A DNA stretch of 47,361 nucleotides from the NCBI RefSeq assembly GCF_003149475.2, contig NZ_QFWV02000007.1:116953-164313 (forward strand), read 5' to 3'. A program made the translations under genes and the position numbers. Below, one piece after another: positions 19,020 through 27,916 of this stretch; the stretch's first letter is position 1; the number at the start of each line of letters is the position of its first letter. This DNA comes from Oceaniradius stylonematis (lineage in GTDB: Bacteria > Pseudomonadota > Alphaproteobacteria > Rhizobiales > Rhizobiaceae). The notes below the pieces were generated by a model. That model worked only from the letters and a program-made list of their open reading frames with translations, had not been told where the DNA came from and searched no databases.

Positions 19020-22000
19020 ATGCCGGGCTGGCTGGTCGCGCTTGCGGCGTTCGGATATCTGGCCACTTTGTTTGCCGTTGCCGCCTATGGCGACCGCCGC
19101 GCGCGCGCGCTCCCGGTCGGCAGCCCGCGGCCGCTCATCTACGGGTTCAGCCTCGCCGTCTACTGCACGTCCTGGACGTTTTTCGGATCCATCGGCCTCG
19201 CCGCAAACAACGGCTTTGAGTTCTTCGCCATCTACCTGGGACCGATCCTCGTGTTCACGCTGGGCTACCGGCTGGTCCGGCGGGTCGTCCATCTGTCCAA
19301 ATCCGAGCGGATTACCTCGATCGCCGACTTTCTGGGCGCGCGCTACGGCAAATCGATGCATGTGGCAGCGCTCGCCGCCTGCATCGCGGTGATCGGCACG
19401 GTCCCCTACATCGCTCTGCAACTGAAGGCGGTCAGCGACGCGGTCACGCTGATGGTCAGCCATTATGACGGCTCGATCGGCGCGCCGTCGACCCTGCCGA
19501 TCGACGTCTCGCTGGTGGTCGCCATCTCGCTGCTGGCTTTTTCCATCCTGTTCGGCACGCGCCATGCCGATGCCACCGAGCACCAGGACGGGCTGATCAC
19601 GGCGATTGCCGTTGAATCGATCGTCAAGCTGCTTGTCTTTGTCGGCGTCGGGCTGGTGATCCTGTTCTTCCTGTTCGGCGGGTTCGGCCCGGTGCGCGAG
19701 GCGTTTGGCGACAATGCTGCCGTCGCGCGTTCCCTCTCGAACGGCACATCCGGCGAAACATGGCTGGTGATGACGCTTTTGAGCGCCTGCGCGATCCTCA
19801 TGCTGCCGCGCCAGTTCCACGTGACGGTCGTCGAACACCGGTCCGATGTCGAGCTTCGCCGTGCCCTCTGGCTGTTCCCTGCCTATCTGATCGCCATCAA
19901 CCTGCTGGTCATGCCGATTGCCGTTTCGGGTCTGATCAATCTGGAGCCCGACGTGCCCGCCGACATGTATCTTCTGGCGCTTCCGCTCGCCGCCGATCAG
20001 GACTGGCTGGCGCTGATCACCTTTATCGGCGGGCTTTCGGCGGCCACGGCCATGGTGATCGTTGCCTCGGTCGCGCTGGCCATCATGGTCTCCAACGATC
20101 TTGTGCTGCCGGCCCTGTTGTGGCGCTTCAACGCGGCCGCGCGCACGGCGGCGGGCGACTGGTCGCGCATCATCCTGAACATCCGCCGCATCGCCATGGC
20201 GCTGATCATCCTGGCCGCCTTCGCCTATTACCGGCAGACCGACCACACCGCCCAACTCGCCTCGATCGGCCTTTTGTCTTTCGCCGCCATCGCCCAGTTC
20301 GCGCCGGCCTTCCTGATCGGCCTGATCTGGCGGGGCGCAAATGCGCGCGGCGCGTTCCTGGGCATGCTCGGCGGTTTTCTGGTCTGGGCCTACACGCTGC
20401 TGGTGCCCAATCTTGCCGGGGCCGACGCGGCGATCGTGCGCGAAGGCCTGTTCGGCATCGCCATGCTTCGGCCGAGCCAATTGTTCGGCGTCCAGTTCGA
20501 ACCGCTCGTGCATGGCGTGTTCTGGTCGCTGGCGGTGAACATCGCGCTTCTGGTCGGCGGCTCGCTGTCGCGCACGCCGACGCCGCTCGAACGCATCCAG
20601 GCGGTCACCTTCGTGCCACGCGAGGCGCAGCAGTCGATCGGGCTCAAGCGGTTCCGTACGACGACGACGATCGACGAACTGAAGGAGTCGATCGCCCGCT
20701 ATGTCAGCACCGCGCGCATGGAGCGCGCCTTCGAGGCGTTCGAACTGCGCGAGGGGCGAAAGCTGGTCGGATCGGACACGACCGACATATCGGTCGTCCG
20801 CTATGCCGAGCAGGTGCTGGCGAGCGCCATCGGCTCCTCGTCGGCACGGCTCGTCCTGTCGCTGCTGTTCGAAAAGGACGGCGCGTCGTCGCGCGAGACC
20901 GTGCGGCTTCTCGATGATGCGTCCGAAGCGCTCCAGCAGAACCGCGACCTTCTGCACAAGGCGCTGGACCAGATGGATCAGGGCATATCGGTGTTCAACA
21001 ACGAGTACCGGCTGACCAACTGGAACGGCCAGTTCCGCAGGCTGCTCGGACTGCCGCCCGAAATGGGCAATTTCGGCATGCCGCTCAAGTCGATCACCGG
21101 CATGCTGGTCGAGGCCGGTCAGATCGATGCCGAGACCGAACGCGAGGTGGTCGAGAACGTCACCCGGTTCCGCAGGGCCTGGCAGCTGGCGCTGGCGCGC
21201 AGCGGCCGCATTCTCGAAATCCGCTCCAACCCGATGCCCGATGGCGGGCTGGTGATCACCTATACCGACATCACCGGCCGGGTGGAGGCGGACGAGGCGC
21301 TCAAACGCACCAAGGAAAGCCTGGAAATGCGGGTGCGGGCGCGCACCGCCGAACTGACCCGCGTCAACGAGGAACTGGCAGTCGCCCAGCGGAGCGCCGA
21401 AGAAGCCAATATCGGCAAGACGCGGTTCCTTGCCGCCGCCGGACACGACATCTCCCAGCCGCTGAACGCGGCCCGGCTCTACACCTCGTCGCTGGTCGAA
21501 CGGATGGGCGGGCAGGGCGACAGCACCAACCGCGAGATCGCCCACAAGATCGACACGGCGCTGGAATCGGTCGAGCACATTATCGGCGCGGTTCTCGACA
21601 TTTCGCGGCTTGATGCGGGCGCGCTGACGCCCAATCCGACGCGGTTCCCGGTCGCCGACCTGCTCCAGCAGGTGCAGTCGGACTTCGCGCTGATGGCCAA
21701 GGAAAAGGGGCTGGAGCTGACGGTGGTGCGCACCGGCGCCATCATCGAGACCGATCGCAACCTGCTGCGCCGGCTGTTGCAGAACCTGGTCTCCAACGCG
21801 ATCAAATACACCCATGAGGGCCGCGTCCTGATCGGCGTGCGCCGGCGCAGCCATGACGCGGTCATCTGTGTCTACGACACCGGCATCGGCATTGCGCCAG
21901 ACAAGGCGACGCGGGTGTTCGAGGAGTTCCAGCGCCTGTCGGACGGTGCGCGCATCGCCAGCGGGCTGGGGCTCGGCCTGTCGATCGTCGACCGTATCTC

Positions 22001-22526
22001 GCGCGTGTTGAGCCTCGAGGTGACGCTGGAATCGATCCCTGGCGCGGGCACGGCCTTCAAGGTCCCGGTCCCGGTCGTCGATGCCGCCGCGCCTGCGGTA
22101 ACGGCGAAACCCGCGCCGGCGCAGGCCCGTCGCGCGCTGTTGACCGGCCTGACGATCGCCTGCATCGACAATGAGGAAACCATCCTGTCGGGCATGAGCG
22201 TGCTGCTGACGGGCTGGGGCGCGACGGTGATCGCCGCACCGCGCCGCGACATGCTGGCCAGAGCCCTGAACGATCATGGCGCCGACCCGCATGTCATCAT
22301 CGCCGACTATCATCTCGATGACGGCACCGGCATGGAGGTGATCGCCGACATGCGCGCGCGCTATGGCGATGCGATCACCGCCGTCCTGATCACCGCCGAC
22401 CGGTCCGGCGAACTGCGCGAACAGGCGTCGGCCGCCAATGTCCACCTGCTCAACAAGCCGCTCAAGCCGGCCGCGCTGCGCGCCATGCTGACCCAGGTGC
22501 CGATGCCGCGCATCGCCGCCGAATAA
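19020..22526 (+). CDS. Symporter-fused hybrid sensor histidine kinase (CrbS/MxtR-like)
   Basis: The 1168-residue protein joins five parts. A sodium:solute symporter (SSS/PutP-like) domain of about 13 helices covers residues 1-520. A linker of the STAC type follows at about 528-620 (IDELKESIARYVSTARMERA), then a PAS domain at about 648-755 (DQGISVFNNEYRLTNWNG). HisKA and HATPase_c domains at about 795-1015 carry the phospho-acceptor His809 (AAGHDISQPLNAARLY) and the G box GLGLGLSIVDRIS. A receiver at about 1045-1165 has Asp1096 (IIADYHLDDG). CrbS-type kinases with this order govern acetate use. The likely partner is the regulator at 15349-16032. The ATG at 19020 has GGGGAG six bases upstream, preferred over an earlier TTG. 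Confidence 0.88.
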   Translation: MPGWLVALAAFGYLATLFAVAAYGDRRARALPVGSPRPLIYGFSLAVYCTSWTFFGSIGLAANNGFEFFAIYLGPILVFTLGYRLVRRVVHLSKSERITSIADFLGARYGKSMHVAALAACIAVIGTVPYIALQLKAVSDAVTLMVSHYDGSIGAPSTLPIDVSLVVAISLLAFSILFGTRHADATEHQDGLITAIAVESIVKLLVFVGVGLVILFFLFGGFGPVREAFGDNAAVARSLSNGTSGETWLVMTLLSACAILMLPRQFHVTVVEHRSDVELRRALWLFPAYLIAINLLVMPIAVSGLINLEPDVPADMYLLALPLAADQDWLALITFIGGLSAATAMVIVASVALAIMVSNDLVLPALLWRFNAAARTAAGDWSRIILNIRRIAMALIILAAFAYYRQTDHTAQLASIGLLSFAAIAQFAPAFLIGLIWRGANARGAFLGMLGGFLVWAYTLLVPNLAGADAAIVREGLFGIAMLRPSQLFGVQFEPLVHGVFWSLAVNIALLVGGSLSRTPTPLERIQAVTFVPREAQQSIGLKRFRTTTTIDELKESIARYVSTARMERAFEAFELREGRKLVGSDTTDISVVRYAEQVLASAIGSSSARLVLSLLFEKDGASSRETVRLLDDASEALQQNRDLLHKALDQMDQGISVFNNEYRLTNWNGQFRRLLGLPPEMGNFGMPLKSITGMLVEAGQIDAETEREVVENVTRFRRAWQLALARSGRILEIRSNPMPDGGLVITYTDITGRVEADEALKRTKESLEMRVRARTAELTRVNEELAVAQRSAEEANIGKTRFLAAAGHDISQPLNAARLYTSSLVERMGGQGDSTNREIAHKIDTALESVEHIIGAVLDISRLDAGALTPNPTRFPVADLLQQVQSDFALMAKEKGLELTVVRTGAIIETDRNLLRRLLQNLVSNAIKYTHEGRVLIGVRRRSHDAVICVYDTGIGIAPDKATRVFEEFQRLSDGARIASGLGLGLSIVDRISRVLSLEVTLESIPGAGTAFKVPVPVVDAAAPAVTAKPAPAQARRALLTGLTIACIDNEETILSGMSVLLTGWGATVIAAPRRDMLARALNDHGADPHVIIADYHLDDGTGMEVIADMRARYGDAITAVLITADRSGELREQASAANVHLLNKPLKPAALRAMLTQVPMPRIAAE

Positions 22527-22662
22527 GGCGTCGCGACGGAAGTTTCGGCGGCGCCCCTGCCGTTAACCAATCCAATTTTCTCTTTCGCAGTAATTGACCG
22601 TTAACGTCGCGGGCCGGCGCGCCGCGCGCGCTGTCGTTTTCCTCGAACCCCGGTGTTCATTC

Positions 22663-23682
22663 ATGCGTGGTCTTGTCGTCGCGGCTGGTCTTTGTGTGCT
22701 GTCCGCTCTGGTCCTGTCCGGCTGTTCGGCCTCCTCGGGCGTCGATGCGCTGGAGCTTGCCGGCCCCTCGGGCGAAGTGACGAGTTCGATCACGCCGCGC
22801 GCGCCGGTCCCTGGCGCAACGGTCCCGTCCGCCACCGCCTTGGCACCGTCGGCGGTTGCGGTCTCCGAACCGGCCTTCGAGGCGGCTGATGAAGCGCGCG
22901 TGACGCCTGCACCGGTCGACGTGGCGCTTGCGCGTCCCGAAAACCCGGCCGGACCCGCCGCACGTCCGGAAAACCGGCGCCGCATATATGCGCCCCGGTT
23001 CGGCGATGCCAAGCCGGTCAATTTCGGCCGCGCCTCGCCCGACAAATTCGCTGTTCATGGCGTCGATGTCTCGCACTGGCAGCAGGAGATCGACTGGCCG
23101 GCCCTGCGCACCCAGGGCGCCAACTTCGCCTTCATCAAGGCGACGGAGGGCGGCAAGCATGTCGACCGGCTGTTCCGCCGCAACTGGGACGCGGCCCGCG
23201 CCGCCGGCATTCCGACCGGCGCCTACCATTTCTTTTTCTGGTGCCGCTCGGCGGCCGAACAGGCCGACTGGTTCATCCGCCATGTGCCCAAACAGCCCGG
23301 TGCGCTGCCGCCGGTTCTCGATGTGGAATGGTACGGCAACAAGCGCTCCTGTCCGCGCAAGCCCCCGCGCTCGACCGTGCTCGCCAAGATGCGGGTCTTC
23401 TCCGAACGCATCGAAGCCCATTACGGGCAGAAGCCGATCATCTACACGACGCCCGACTTCTACGAGGACAATCTGCGCGGCCAGTTCAAGGACCATGCGT
23501 TCTGGCTGCGCTCGGTCGCCGCCCATCCCCGCGAACGTTATCCGAACCGGGGCTTTGCCTTCTGGCAATATTCGGGAACCGGCACGGCGCGCCGCGGCGT
23601 CGAAACGCAGATCGATCTGAACGTCTTCAACGGCACCGAAGAGGGCTGGCACAGCTGGCTGGCACAGAACCTGTCCCGTTGA
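22663..23682 (+). CDS. GH25 muramidase lipoprotein, second copy
   Basis: The 339-residue paralogue of the gene at 1187-1993 has a lipobox LSGC (Cys21). A 100-residue Pro/Ala/Thr-rich linker follows, which the other copy lacks, then a GH25 domain from about residue 130. Motifs are VHGVDVSHWQQ (Asp135), AFIKATEGGK, AYHFFFWC, the catalytic DVEW (Asp220, Glu222) and FWQYSGTG. It should act on peptidoglycan in the periplasm, reaching further from the membrane because of the linker. The ATG at 22663 was chosen over an upstream TTG because the signal peptide starts there. It follows the sensor kinase by 136 bases on the same strand but probably has its own promoter. Confidence 0.87.
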   Translation: MRGLVVAAGLCVLSALVLSGCSASSGVDALELAGPSGEVTSSITPRAPVPGATVPSATALAPSAVAVSEPAFEAADEARVTPAPVDVALARPENPAGPAARPENRRRIYAPRFGDAKPVNFGRASPDKFAVHGVDVSHWQQEIDWPALRTQGANFAFIKATEGGKHVDRLFRRNWDAARAAGIPTGAYHFFFWCRSAAEQADWFIRHVPKQPGALPPVLDVEWYGNKRSCPRKPPRSTVLAKMRVFSERIEAHYGQKPIIYTTPDFYEDNLRGQFKDHAFWLRSVAAHPRERYPNRGFAFWQYSGTGTARRGVETQIDLNVFNGTEEGWHSWLAQNLSR

Positions 23683-23776
23683 GGCATCGGCGATGAGGTG
23701 GCCGTCAACCGAATCCCGTTGACGAAAGCGCCGCTTGGCTGCAACGCAGCGTTCAGCCAATGATGGAACTGTTCGC

Positions 23777-24490
23777 TTGCCTGCAAGACCTCTCTATGTG
23801 ATCGAGCACTGGGCCGTGGCGGAGCCTGATGCGGGGCGGCGGCACCTGATCGCCCACGGTCACGATGTGCGCGTGGTCGAGCCATGGCGTGGCGAGACGC
23901 TGCCGGTTCTGACCGGCGACGAGGCCGGCGTGATGATCATGGGCGGCCCGCAAATGGTCACTGACCTCGCTGTCTATCCGTACCTTTCGGCGGAATGCGC
24001 CCTGATCGAGCAGGCGATGGCAAAGTCGGTGCCGTTGGTCGGCGTTTGCCTGGGCTCGCAACTGATCGCCCATGTTCTGGGCGCATCGGTCGATTTCAAC
24101 CCCGAGGGGCGCATGGCGATGGGCTTCTACCCGCTGGACGTGACGTCGGCGGGCCGCGACATCTTTGACGGGCCGCTGATGGCGCTCAGCGGCAATCAGC
24201 AGGGTTGGACCGTGCCGCCCGGCGCGACGATGCTTTCCCATGGCAACCCGGCGCTGACACCGAACCAAGCGTTTCGCACCGGCGACACGACGATCGGGTT
24301 CCAGTTCCACCCCGAAGTGACGCGGACGATCCTCGATCAATGGCAAACCGAGTTCGCCGGCCTCATCGGCCGGTCGGGAACGCAGTCCAAGAGTGAACAG
24401 GATGACGGGTTCGCCCGCCACGATGCGGTGCTCAAGGCTTGGTACTTCGATTTTCTGGACCGGTGGTTTCAAACCCACCTGGCCACATAG
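23777..24490 (+). CDS. Class I glutamine amidotransferase-like protein
   Basis: The approximately 237-residue protein has the GATase class I core. The nucleophile Cys91 lies in VGVCLGSQLIAHVLGA, and the His178/Glu180 pair in GFQFHPEVT completes the triad. It has no attached synthetase domain, so it may be a stand-alone hydrolase such as a gamma-glutamyl peptide or polyamine hydrolase, or a subunit of an unseen enzyme. No ATG opens this frame near the N-terminus. TTG at 23777 with GGA nine bases upstream is my choice; TTG at 23735 and GTG at 23798 are alternatives. It overlaps the 3' end of the convergent GntR gene by 22 bases. Confidence 0.78.
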   Translation: MPARPLYVIEHWAVAEPDAGRRHLIAHGHDVRVVEPWRGETLPVLTGDEAGVMIMGGPQMVTDLAVYPYLSAECALIEQAMAKSVPLVGVCLGSQLIAHVLGASVDFNPEGRMAMGFYPLDVTSAGRDIFDGPLMALSGNQQGWTVPPGATMLSHGNPALTPNQAFRTGDTTIGFQFHPEVTRTILDQWQTEFAGLIGRSGTQSKSEQDDGFARHDAVLKAWYFDFLDRWFQTHLAT

Positions 24491-25239
24491 GCCACCGTGT
24501 CCGGGTCGAACCAGTTGCGTGAATACTCCTCGATCGTGCCGGCATTGCCCCATGAAATGCGCTCGACATGGCCGAGCTGCGCACCTTGCCGGAACGGACT
24601 GTCCGGCGGCGCGAAGTCCGGGCAGGAGGCAACGGACACCCGGTCTTCGACGCGGGCGATCCAGAAACCCAGGTTCTGCCGGTAGAACAGATGCATCGAC
24701 TCGTTGATTGACTCGACATCGAGGTTCGCCGCATGGCGCGCATCGAACCAGATCTCCTCCAGCGCCGCCGGTGTCTCGCCGAGAAAACGCAGCCGGCGGA
24801 CGCGCCAGGCGTCGGCGGACGTGCCATCGCCGAGCCGCGGCGCGAAATCCGGATGCGGCACTTTATCGAGCGATAGGATGCGCGCGGTTGGCAGGCCGGC
24901 GCCGTCCTTCAGTTCCAGATGGAAGAATTCGTAGATCGCGCCGGTTTTGGCCTTGGCCCGCACATAGGTCCCCGAACCCTGCCGGCGCTCCAGAAGTCCG
25001 CGGGCTTCGAGTTCCGCCAGCGCCTTGCGCAACGTGCCCACCGCCACGCCCAGGCTACCCGCAAGTTCGATCTCCGTGGGCAGCCGGGTCCCGTCGGGCC
25101 AGATGCCGGCGGCGATCTCGCGGGTCAGCAGTTCGGAAATCTGGATGTAGAGCGGTAGCGCGCCGCCCCGGACCGGTTTTTCCGCCACTTGAGCGTCCCC
25201 CCTGGCGGCGACCATAGGCTGTTGAAAAAGCGCTGTCAC
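24469..25239 (-). CDS. GntR family regulator with UTRA domain (HutC subfamily)
   Basis: The 256-residue protein has a GntR winged helix at about residues 28-95 (PLYIQISELLTREIAAGIWP, then LPTEIELAGSLGVAVGTLRK and ARGLLERRQGSGTYV). A C-terminal UTRA effector-binding domain follows at about 115-250, with LRFLGETPAALEEIWFDARH and the final strand YSRNWFDPDTVAYVARWV. HutC-type proteins usually repress and are released by a pathway sugar or acid. It is divergent from the monooxygenase operon across 102 bases and most likely controls it. The start is taken as GTG 25239; the next ATG (25215) has no better ribosome site. Confidence 0.83.
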   Translation of the reverse strand: MTALFQQPMVAARGDAQVAEKPVRGGALPLYIQISELLTREIAAGIWPDGTRLPTEIELAGSLGVAVGTLRKALAELEARGLLERRQGSGTYVRAKAKTGAIYEFFHLELKDGAGLPTARILSLDKVPHPDFAPRLGDGTSADAWRVRRLRFLGETPAALEEIWFDARHAANLDVESINESMHLFYRQNLGFWIARVEDRVSVASCPDFAPPDSPFRQGAQLGHVERISWGNAGTIEEYSRNWFDPDTVAYVARWV

Positions 25240-25255
25240 CGCTTCAATTCATTCA

Positions 25256-25271
25256 CTATTGATACATATAG
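25256..25271. promoter_or_regulatory. Imperfect palindrome, possible GntR operator
   Basis: CTATTGATACATATAG has CTAT and ATAG arms around a central TA, in the only AT-rich stretch between the GntR gene and the monooxygenase operon. It is 17 bases before the GntR start and 71 bases before the monooxygenase start. HutC-type sites are AT-rich palindromes of this size. The match is loose. Confidence 0.35.
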
Positions 25272-25341
25272 GCGCGGATGTTAGCTGTCTTTGAGATGTG
25301 CCGCTCATGCGGCCGAAACTGTCAGTCGGGAGCAATCGTCA

Positions 25342-26499
25342 ATGACCGTCGTGCCGGTAAAGAGCGCCGATCTGGATGCGGCGGAAGTCGCCTGGTTCGC
25401 GCCGATCTGTTCCGATGATTATCGTTTTCTGGGCGTACCGGACGGCGATCTGCGATCGTCGTTCGAACACACCAGCGAAATCGTCCGCACCGCCGACACG
25501 CTCGGCTACCGCAACATCTTGTGTCCGTCGTCCTATCAGGTCGGCCAGGACACGTGGAGCTTCGTCTCGGCGATGGCGCCGCTGACAGAGAACATCAACA
25601 TGCTGGCGGCGATCCGCTGCGGCGAGGTGCATCCGGCGATGCTGGCGCGCGCGGTGGCGACCGTCGACCATGTCATGAAGGGCCGGCTGACGCTGAATGT
25701 CATCTCGTCCAACCAGCCGGGCGAGGAGGCATCGAGCGAACTGCGCTATCGCCGCTCCACCGAAGTCGTCGAAATCCTGCGGCAGGCCTGGACCCGCGAC
25801 GAGATCGACTATGAGGGCGAGATCTACCGGCTCAAGGGTCTGAACACCGATCCGGTGCGTCCCTACCAGCAAAATGGCGGCCCGCTTTTGTATTTCGGCG
25901 GCTATTCGCCCGATGCGGTCGAATTGTGCGGCCACCATTGCGATGTCTATCTGATGTGGCCCGAGCCCGAGGAACTGCTCGCCGAGCGCATGAAGACCGT
26001 CCATGCGCGCGCCGAGGCCCATGGCAGGGTGCTCGATTACGGCCTGCGCGTGCATGTGATCGTGCGCGACACGGAGGCCGAAGCACGCGATTATGCCGAC
26101 GAACTCGTCTCGCGCCTCGATGACGGCAAGGGCGACGAGATTCGGGGGCGCGCGCTGGATGCCAAGACCTACGGCGTGTCGCTGCAGGCCGCCAATCGCG
26201 ACAATGCCGATGAGTTCGGCTTCGTCGAGCCGCATCTGTGGACCGGGATCGGACGTGCCCGGTCGGGCTGCGGCGCAGCGCTTGTCGGTTCGGCCGACCA
26301 GGTGATGGAGAAGATAGAGCGCTACCGCAAGATGGGCATCCGCGCCTTCATCTTTTCCGGCTATCCGCATCTGGATGAGTGCGTCAATTTCGGGCAGAAG
26401 GTCTTGCCGCACTTGCAAACCTGCTCGCTGCCCCATGTTTACGGGCGCGTGCCCGAGCAAACACCCGCCACGCCGCTGGGGGTTGGAGAAAGACGCTGA
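25342..26499 (+). CDS. FMNH2-dependent monooxygenase, SsuD/SmoC-like (LLM family)
   Basis: The 385-residue protein is a luciferase-like (LLM) flavin-dependent monooxygenase in the alkanesulfonate (SsuD) group. It has WFAPICSDDYRFLGVPDG, MLARAVATVDHVMKGRLTLN with NVISSNQPGEEASSE, LLYFGGYSPDAVEL and the late VEPHLWTGIGRARSGCG. The C-terminal SGYPHLDECVNFGQKVLPHL matches sulfonate monooxygenases. With the next two genes it forms monooxygenase, aldo/keto reductase and flavin reductase, the SmoC-SmoB-SmoA set of sulfoquinovose oxidative desulfonation. It resembles what I recall of SmoC, but I cannot verify this. The ATG at 25342 follows GGGAG. Another sulfonate is possible. Confidence 0.82.
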   Translation: MTVVPVKSADLDAAEVAWFAPICSDDYRFLGVPDGDLRSSFEHTSEIVRTADTLGYRNILCPSSYQVGQDTWSFVSAMAPLTENINMLAAIRCGEVHPAMLARAVATVDHVMKGRLTLNVISSNQPGEEASSELRYRRSTEVVEILRQAWTRDEIDYEGEIYRLKGLNTDPVRPYQQNGGPLLYFGGYSPDAVELCGHHCDVYLMWPEPEELLAERMKTVHARAEAHGRVLDYGLRVHVIVRDTEAEARDYADELVSRLDDGKGDEIRGRALDAKTYGVSLQAANRDNADEFGFVEPHLWTGIGRARSGCGAALVGSADQVMEKIERYRKMGIRAFIFSGYPHLDECVNFGQKVLPHLQTCSLPHVYGRVPEQTPATPLGVGERR

Positions 26500-27407
26500 T
26501 GGAGACCATCGAATTCGGCCATGGCGTGCCGCCAATGAGCCGGCTCATCTACGGTGTCTGGAGATTGGCCGGCGATCATGACCAGTCGCTGAGCCATGTC
26601 GTCGAAAAGGTCGAGGCGTGTCTCGATCAGGGCATCACCACCTTCGATCATGCCGACATCTACGGCGACTATGAATGTGAGGCCATCTTCGGGCGCGCCC
26701 TGCATGGCCACACTTCGCTCAAGCAAAAGATGCAGATCGTCACCAAATGCGACATCATGCTGATGTCGCCGGGCAAGTTTCCGCGCCGCCGGGTCAAGCA
26801 CTATGACACCTCCGCCGCCCACATCCGCGATTCGGTCGACAATTCCCTTGCCAGGATCGGCGTCGATGTCATCGACATGTTGCTGATACACCGGCCCGAC
26901 CCGCTGATGGACCATCACGAGACGGGCGCCGCGCTCGATGCGCTGGTGGACGAGGGCAAGGTGCGCGGCGTCGGTGTTTCGAACTTCATGCCGTGGGACA
27001 TCGACCTGCTGCAATCGGCCATGAAGCACCCGCTTCTGACCAACCAGATCGAGATCAGTCTGCTGAACCCGTCCGCTTTCACCGACGGGCAGGTCGCCAA
27101 GGCACAGATGGATGGAATGCCGCTGATGGCCTGGTCGCCTCTGGGCGGCGGCGCATTGTTCATGCCCGGCAGCGAGGTGGGCAAGCGCACCATGCCGCGG
27201 CTGACCGCAATCGGCGCCGATTTCGGCGTTGCGGCCGAGGCCGTGGCGCTGGCCTGGCTGATGGCGCATCCCGCGCGGATCATGCCGGTCGTGGGCACGA
27301 ATTCGCTCAAGCGCATCGCCAACATTGCCGATGCGCTCAAGGTCACGCTCGATCGCGAAACCTGGTTCGAGCTGTGGACCCTGGCCCAGGGCAAGGAAGT
27401 CCCTTGA
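26499..27407 (+). CDS. Aldo/keto reductase (YdhF/SmoB-like)
   Basis: The 302-residue TIM-barrel NAD(P)H reductase has the catalytic tetrad Asp50 and Tyr55 (TTFDHADIYGDYECE), Lys83 (IVTKCDIM) and His131 (LLIHRPDP). The end WFELWTLAQGKEVP and the segment RVKHYDTSAAHIRDSVDNSL resemble SmoB, the 6-oxo-glucose reductase of the sulfoquinovose monooxygenase pathway, as far as I recall. The start overlaps the stop of the monooxygenase gene by one base (TGATG), so the two are coupled. In that reading it reduces the aldehyde left when the monooxygenase removes sulfite, giving glucose. A different sugar or aldehyde substrate is possible. Confidence 0.84.
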   Translation: METIEFGHGVPPMSRLIYGVWRLAGDHDQSLSHVVEKVEACLDQGITTFDHADIYGDYECEAIFGRALHGHTSLKQKMQIVTKCDIMLMSPGKFPRRRVKHYDTSAAHIRDSVDNSLARIGVDVIDMLLIHRPDPLMDHHETGAALDALVDEGKVRGVGVSNFMPWDIDLLQSAMKHPLLTNQIEISLLNPSAFTDGQVAKAQMDGMPLMAWSPLGGGALFMPGSEVGKRTMPRLTAIGADFGVAAEAVALAWLMAHPARIMPVVGTNSLKRIANIADALKVTLDRETWFELWTLAQGKEVP

Positions 27408-27418
27408 GAGGAAAGCCG

Positions 27419-27916
27419 ATGAACGCCGATGCCCACCTCAACCTGACCGCGCTCGAGACGGCCGAGCTCAAGCGGGCGATGGGCTGTTTCGCCACTGGCG
27501 TCACCATCGCCGCGACCCACCACGAAGGCGCCGACCACGGCATGACGTGCAACTCGTTCAACACGGTCTCGCTCGATCCGGCGATGGTGCTCTGGTCGAT
27601 CAGGAAGCAGAGCGCCAGCCGCGCGGCGTTCCTGGAGAGCGGCGGCTACACGATCTCGGTGCTCGGCGCCGGGCAGCGCGACCTTGCCGAGCGCTTCACC
27701 CGCGGGCTGCCGCAGGAACGGTTCGATGGTGTCGGCTCGGAAAGGCTGCCGAGCGGCCGGCCGCGCATTGCCGATGCCATTGCCTGGTTCGACTGCGCAA
27801 TCGAACACGTATTGAGCGCCGGCGATCACGATGTTCTGGTCGGCCGGGTGCTGTCATTTGCAGCCGCGCCGGACGCGCCGCTGCTTTATGTTCACGGTGA
27901 CTTCGCCGACGGCTGA
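27419..27916 (+). CDS. NAD(P)H:FMN flavin reductase (SsuE/SmoA role)
   Basis: The 165-residue protein belongs to the flavin reductase-like split-barrel family (HpaC type). It shows MGCFATGVTIAATHHEGADHGMTCNSFNTVSLDPAMVLWSIRKQSASR in order, then YTISVLGAGQRDLAERFTRG and a C-terminal VGRVLSFAAAP. The family supplies reduced FMN to a partner monooxygenase, here the first gene of the operon. ATG at 27419 follows AGAGGAAAG, 11 bases after the aldo/keto reductase stop. The order differs from the known smoABC cluster only by direction. It overlaps the convergent EamA gene by 25 bases, so no downstream gene is in this operon. Confidence 0.86.
   Translation: MNADAHLNLTALETAELKRAMGCFATGVTIAATHHEGADHGMTCNSFNTVSLDPAMVLWSIRKQSASRAAFLESGGYTISVLGAGQRDLAERFTRGLPQERFDGVGSERLPSGRPRIADAIAWFDCAIEHVLSAGDHDVLVGRVLSFAAAPDAPLLYVHGDFADG

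Noticed and set aside
18969-22445. A very long open reading frame antisense to the sensor kinase gene.
   Set aside because: High GC content makes antisense frames long. Its product is rich in Arg, Gln, Asp and His with no fold, while the sense strand has a complete, motif-rich protein.
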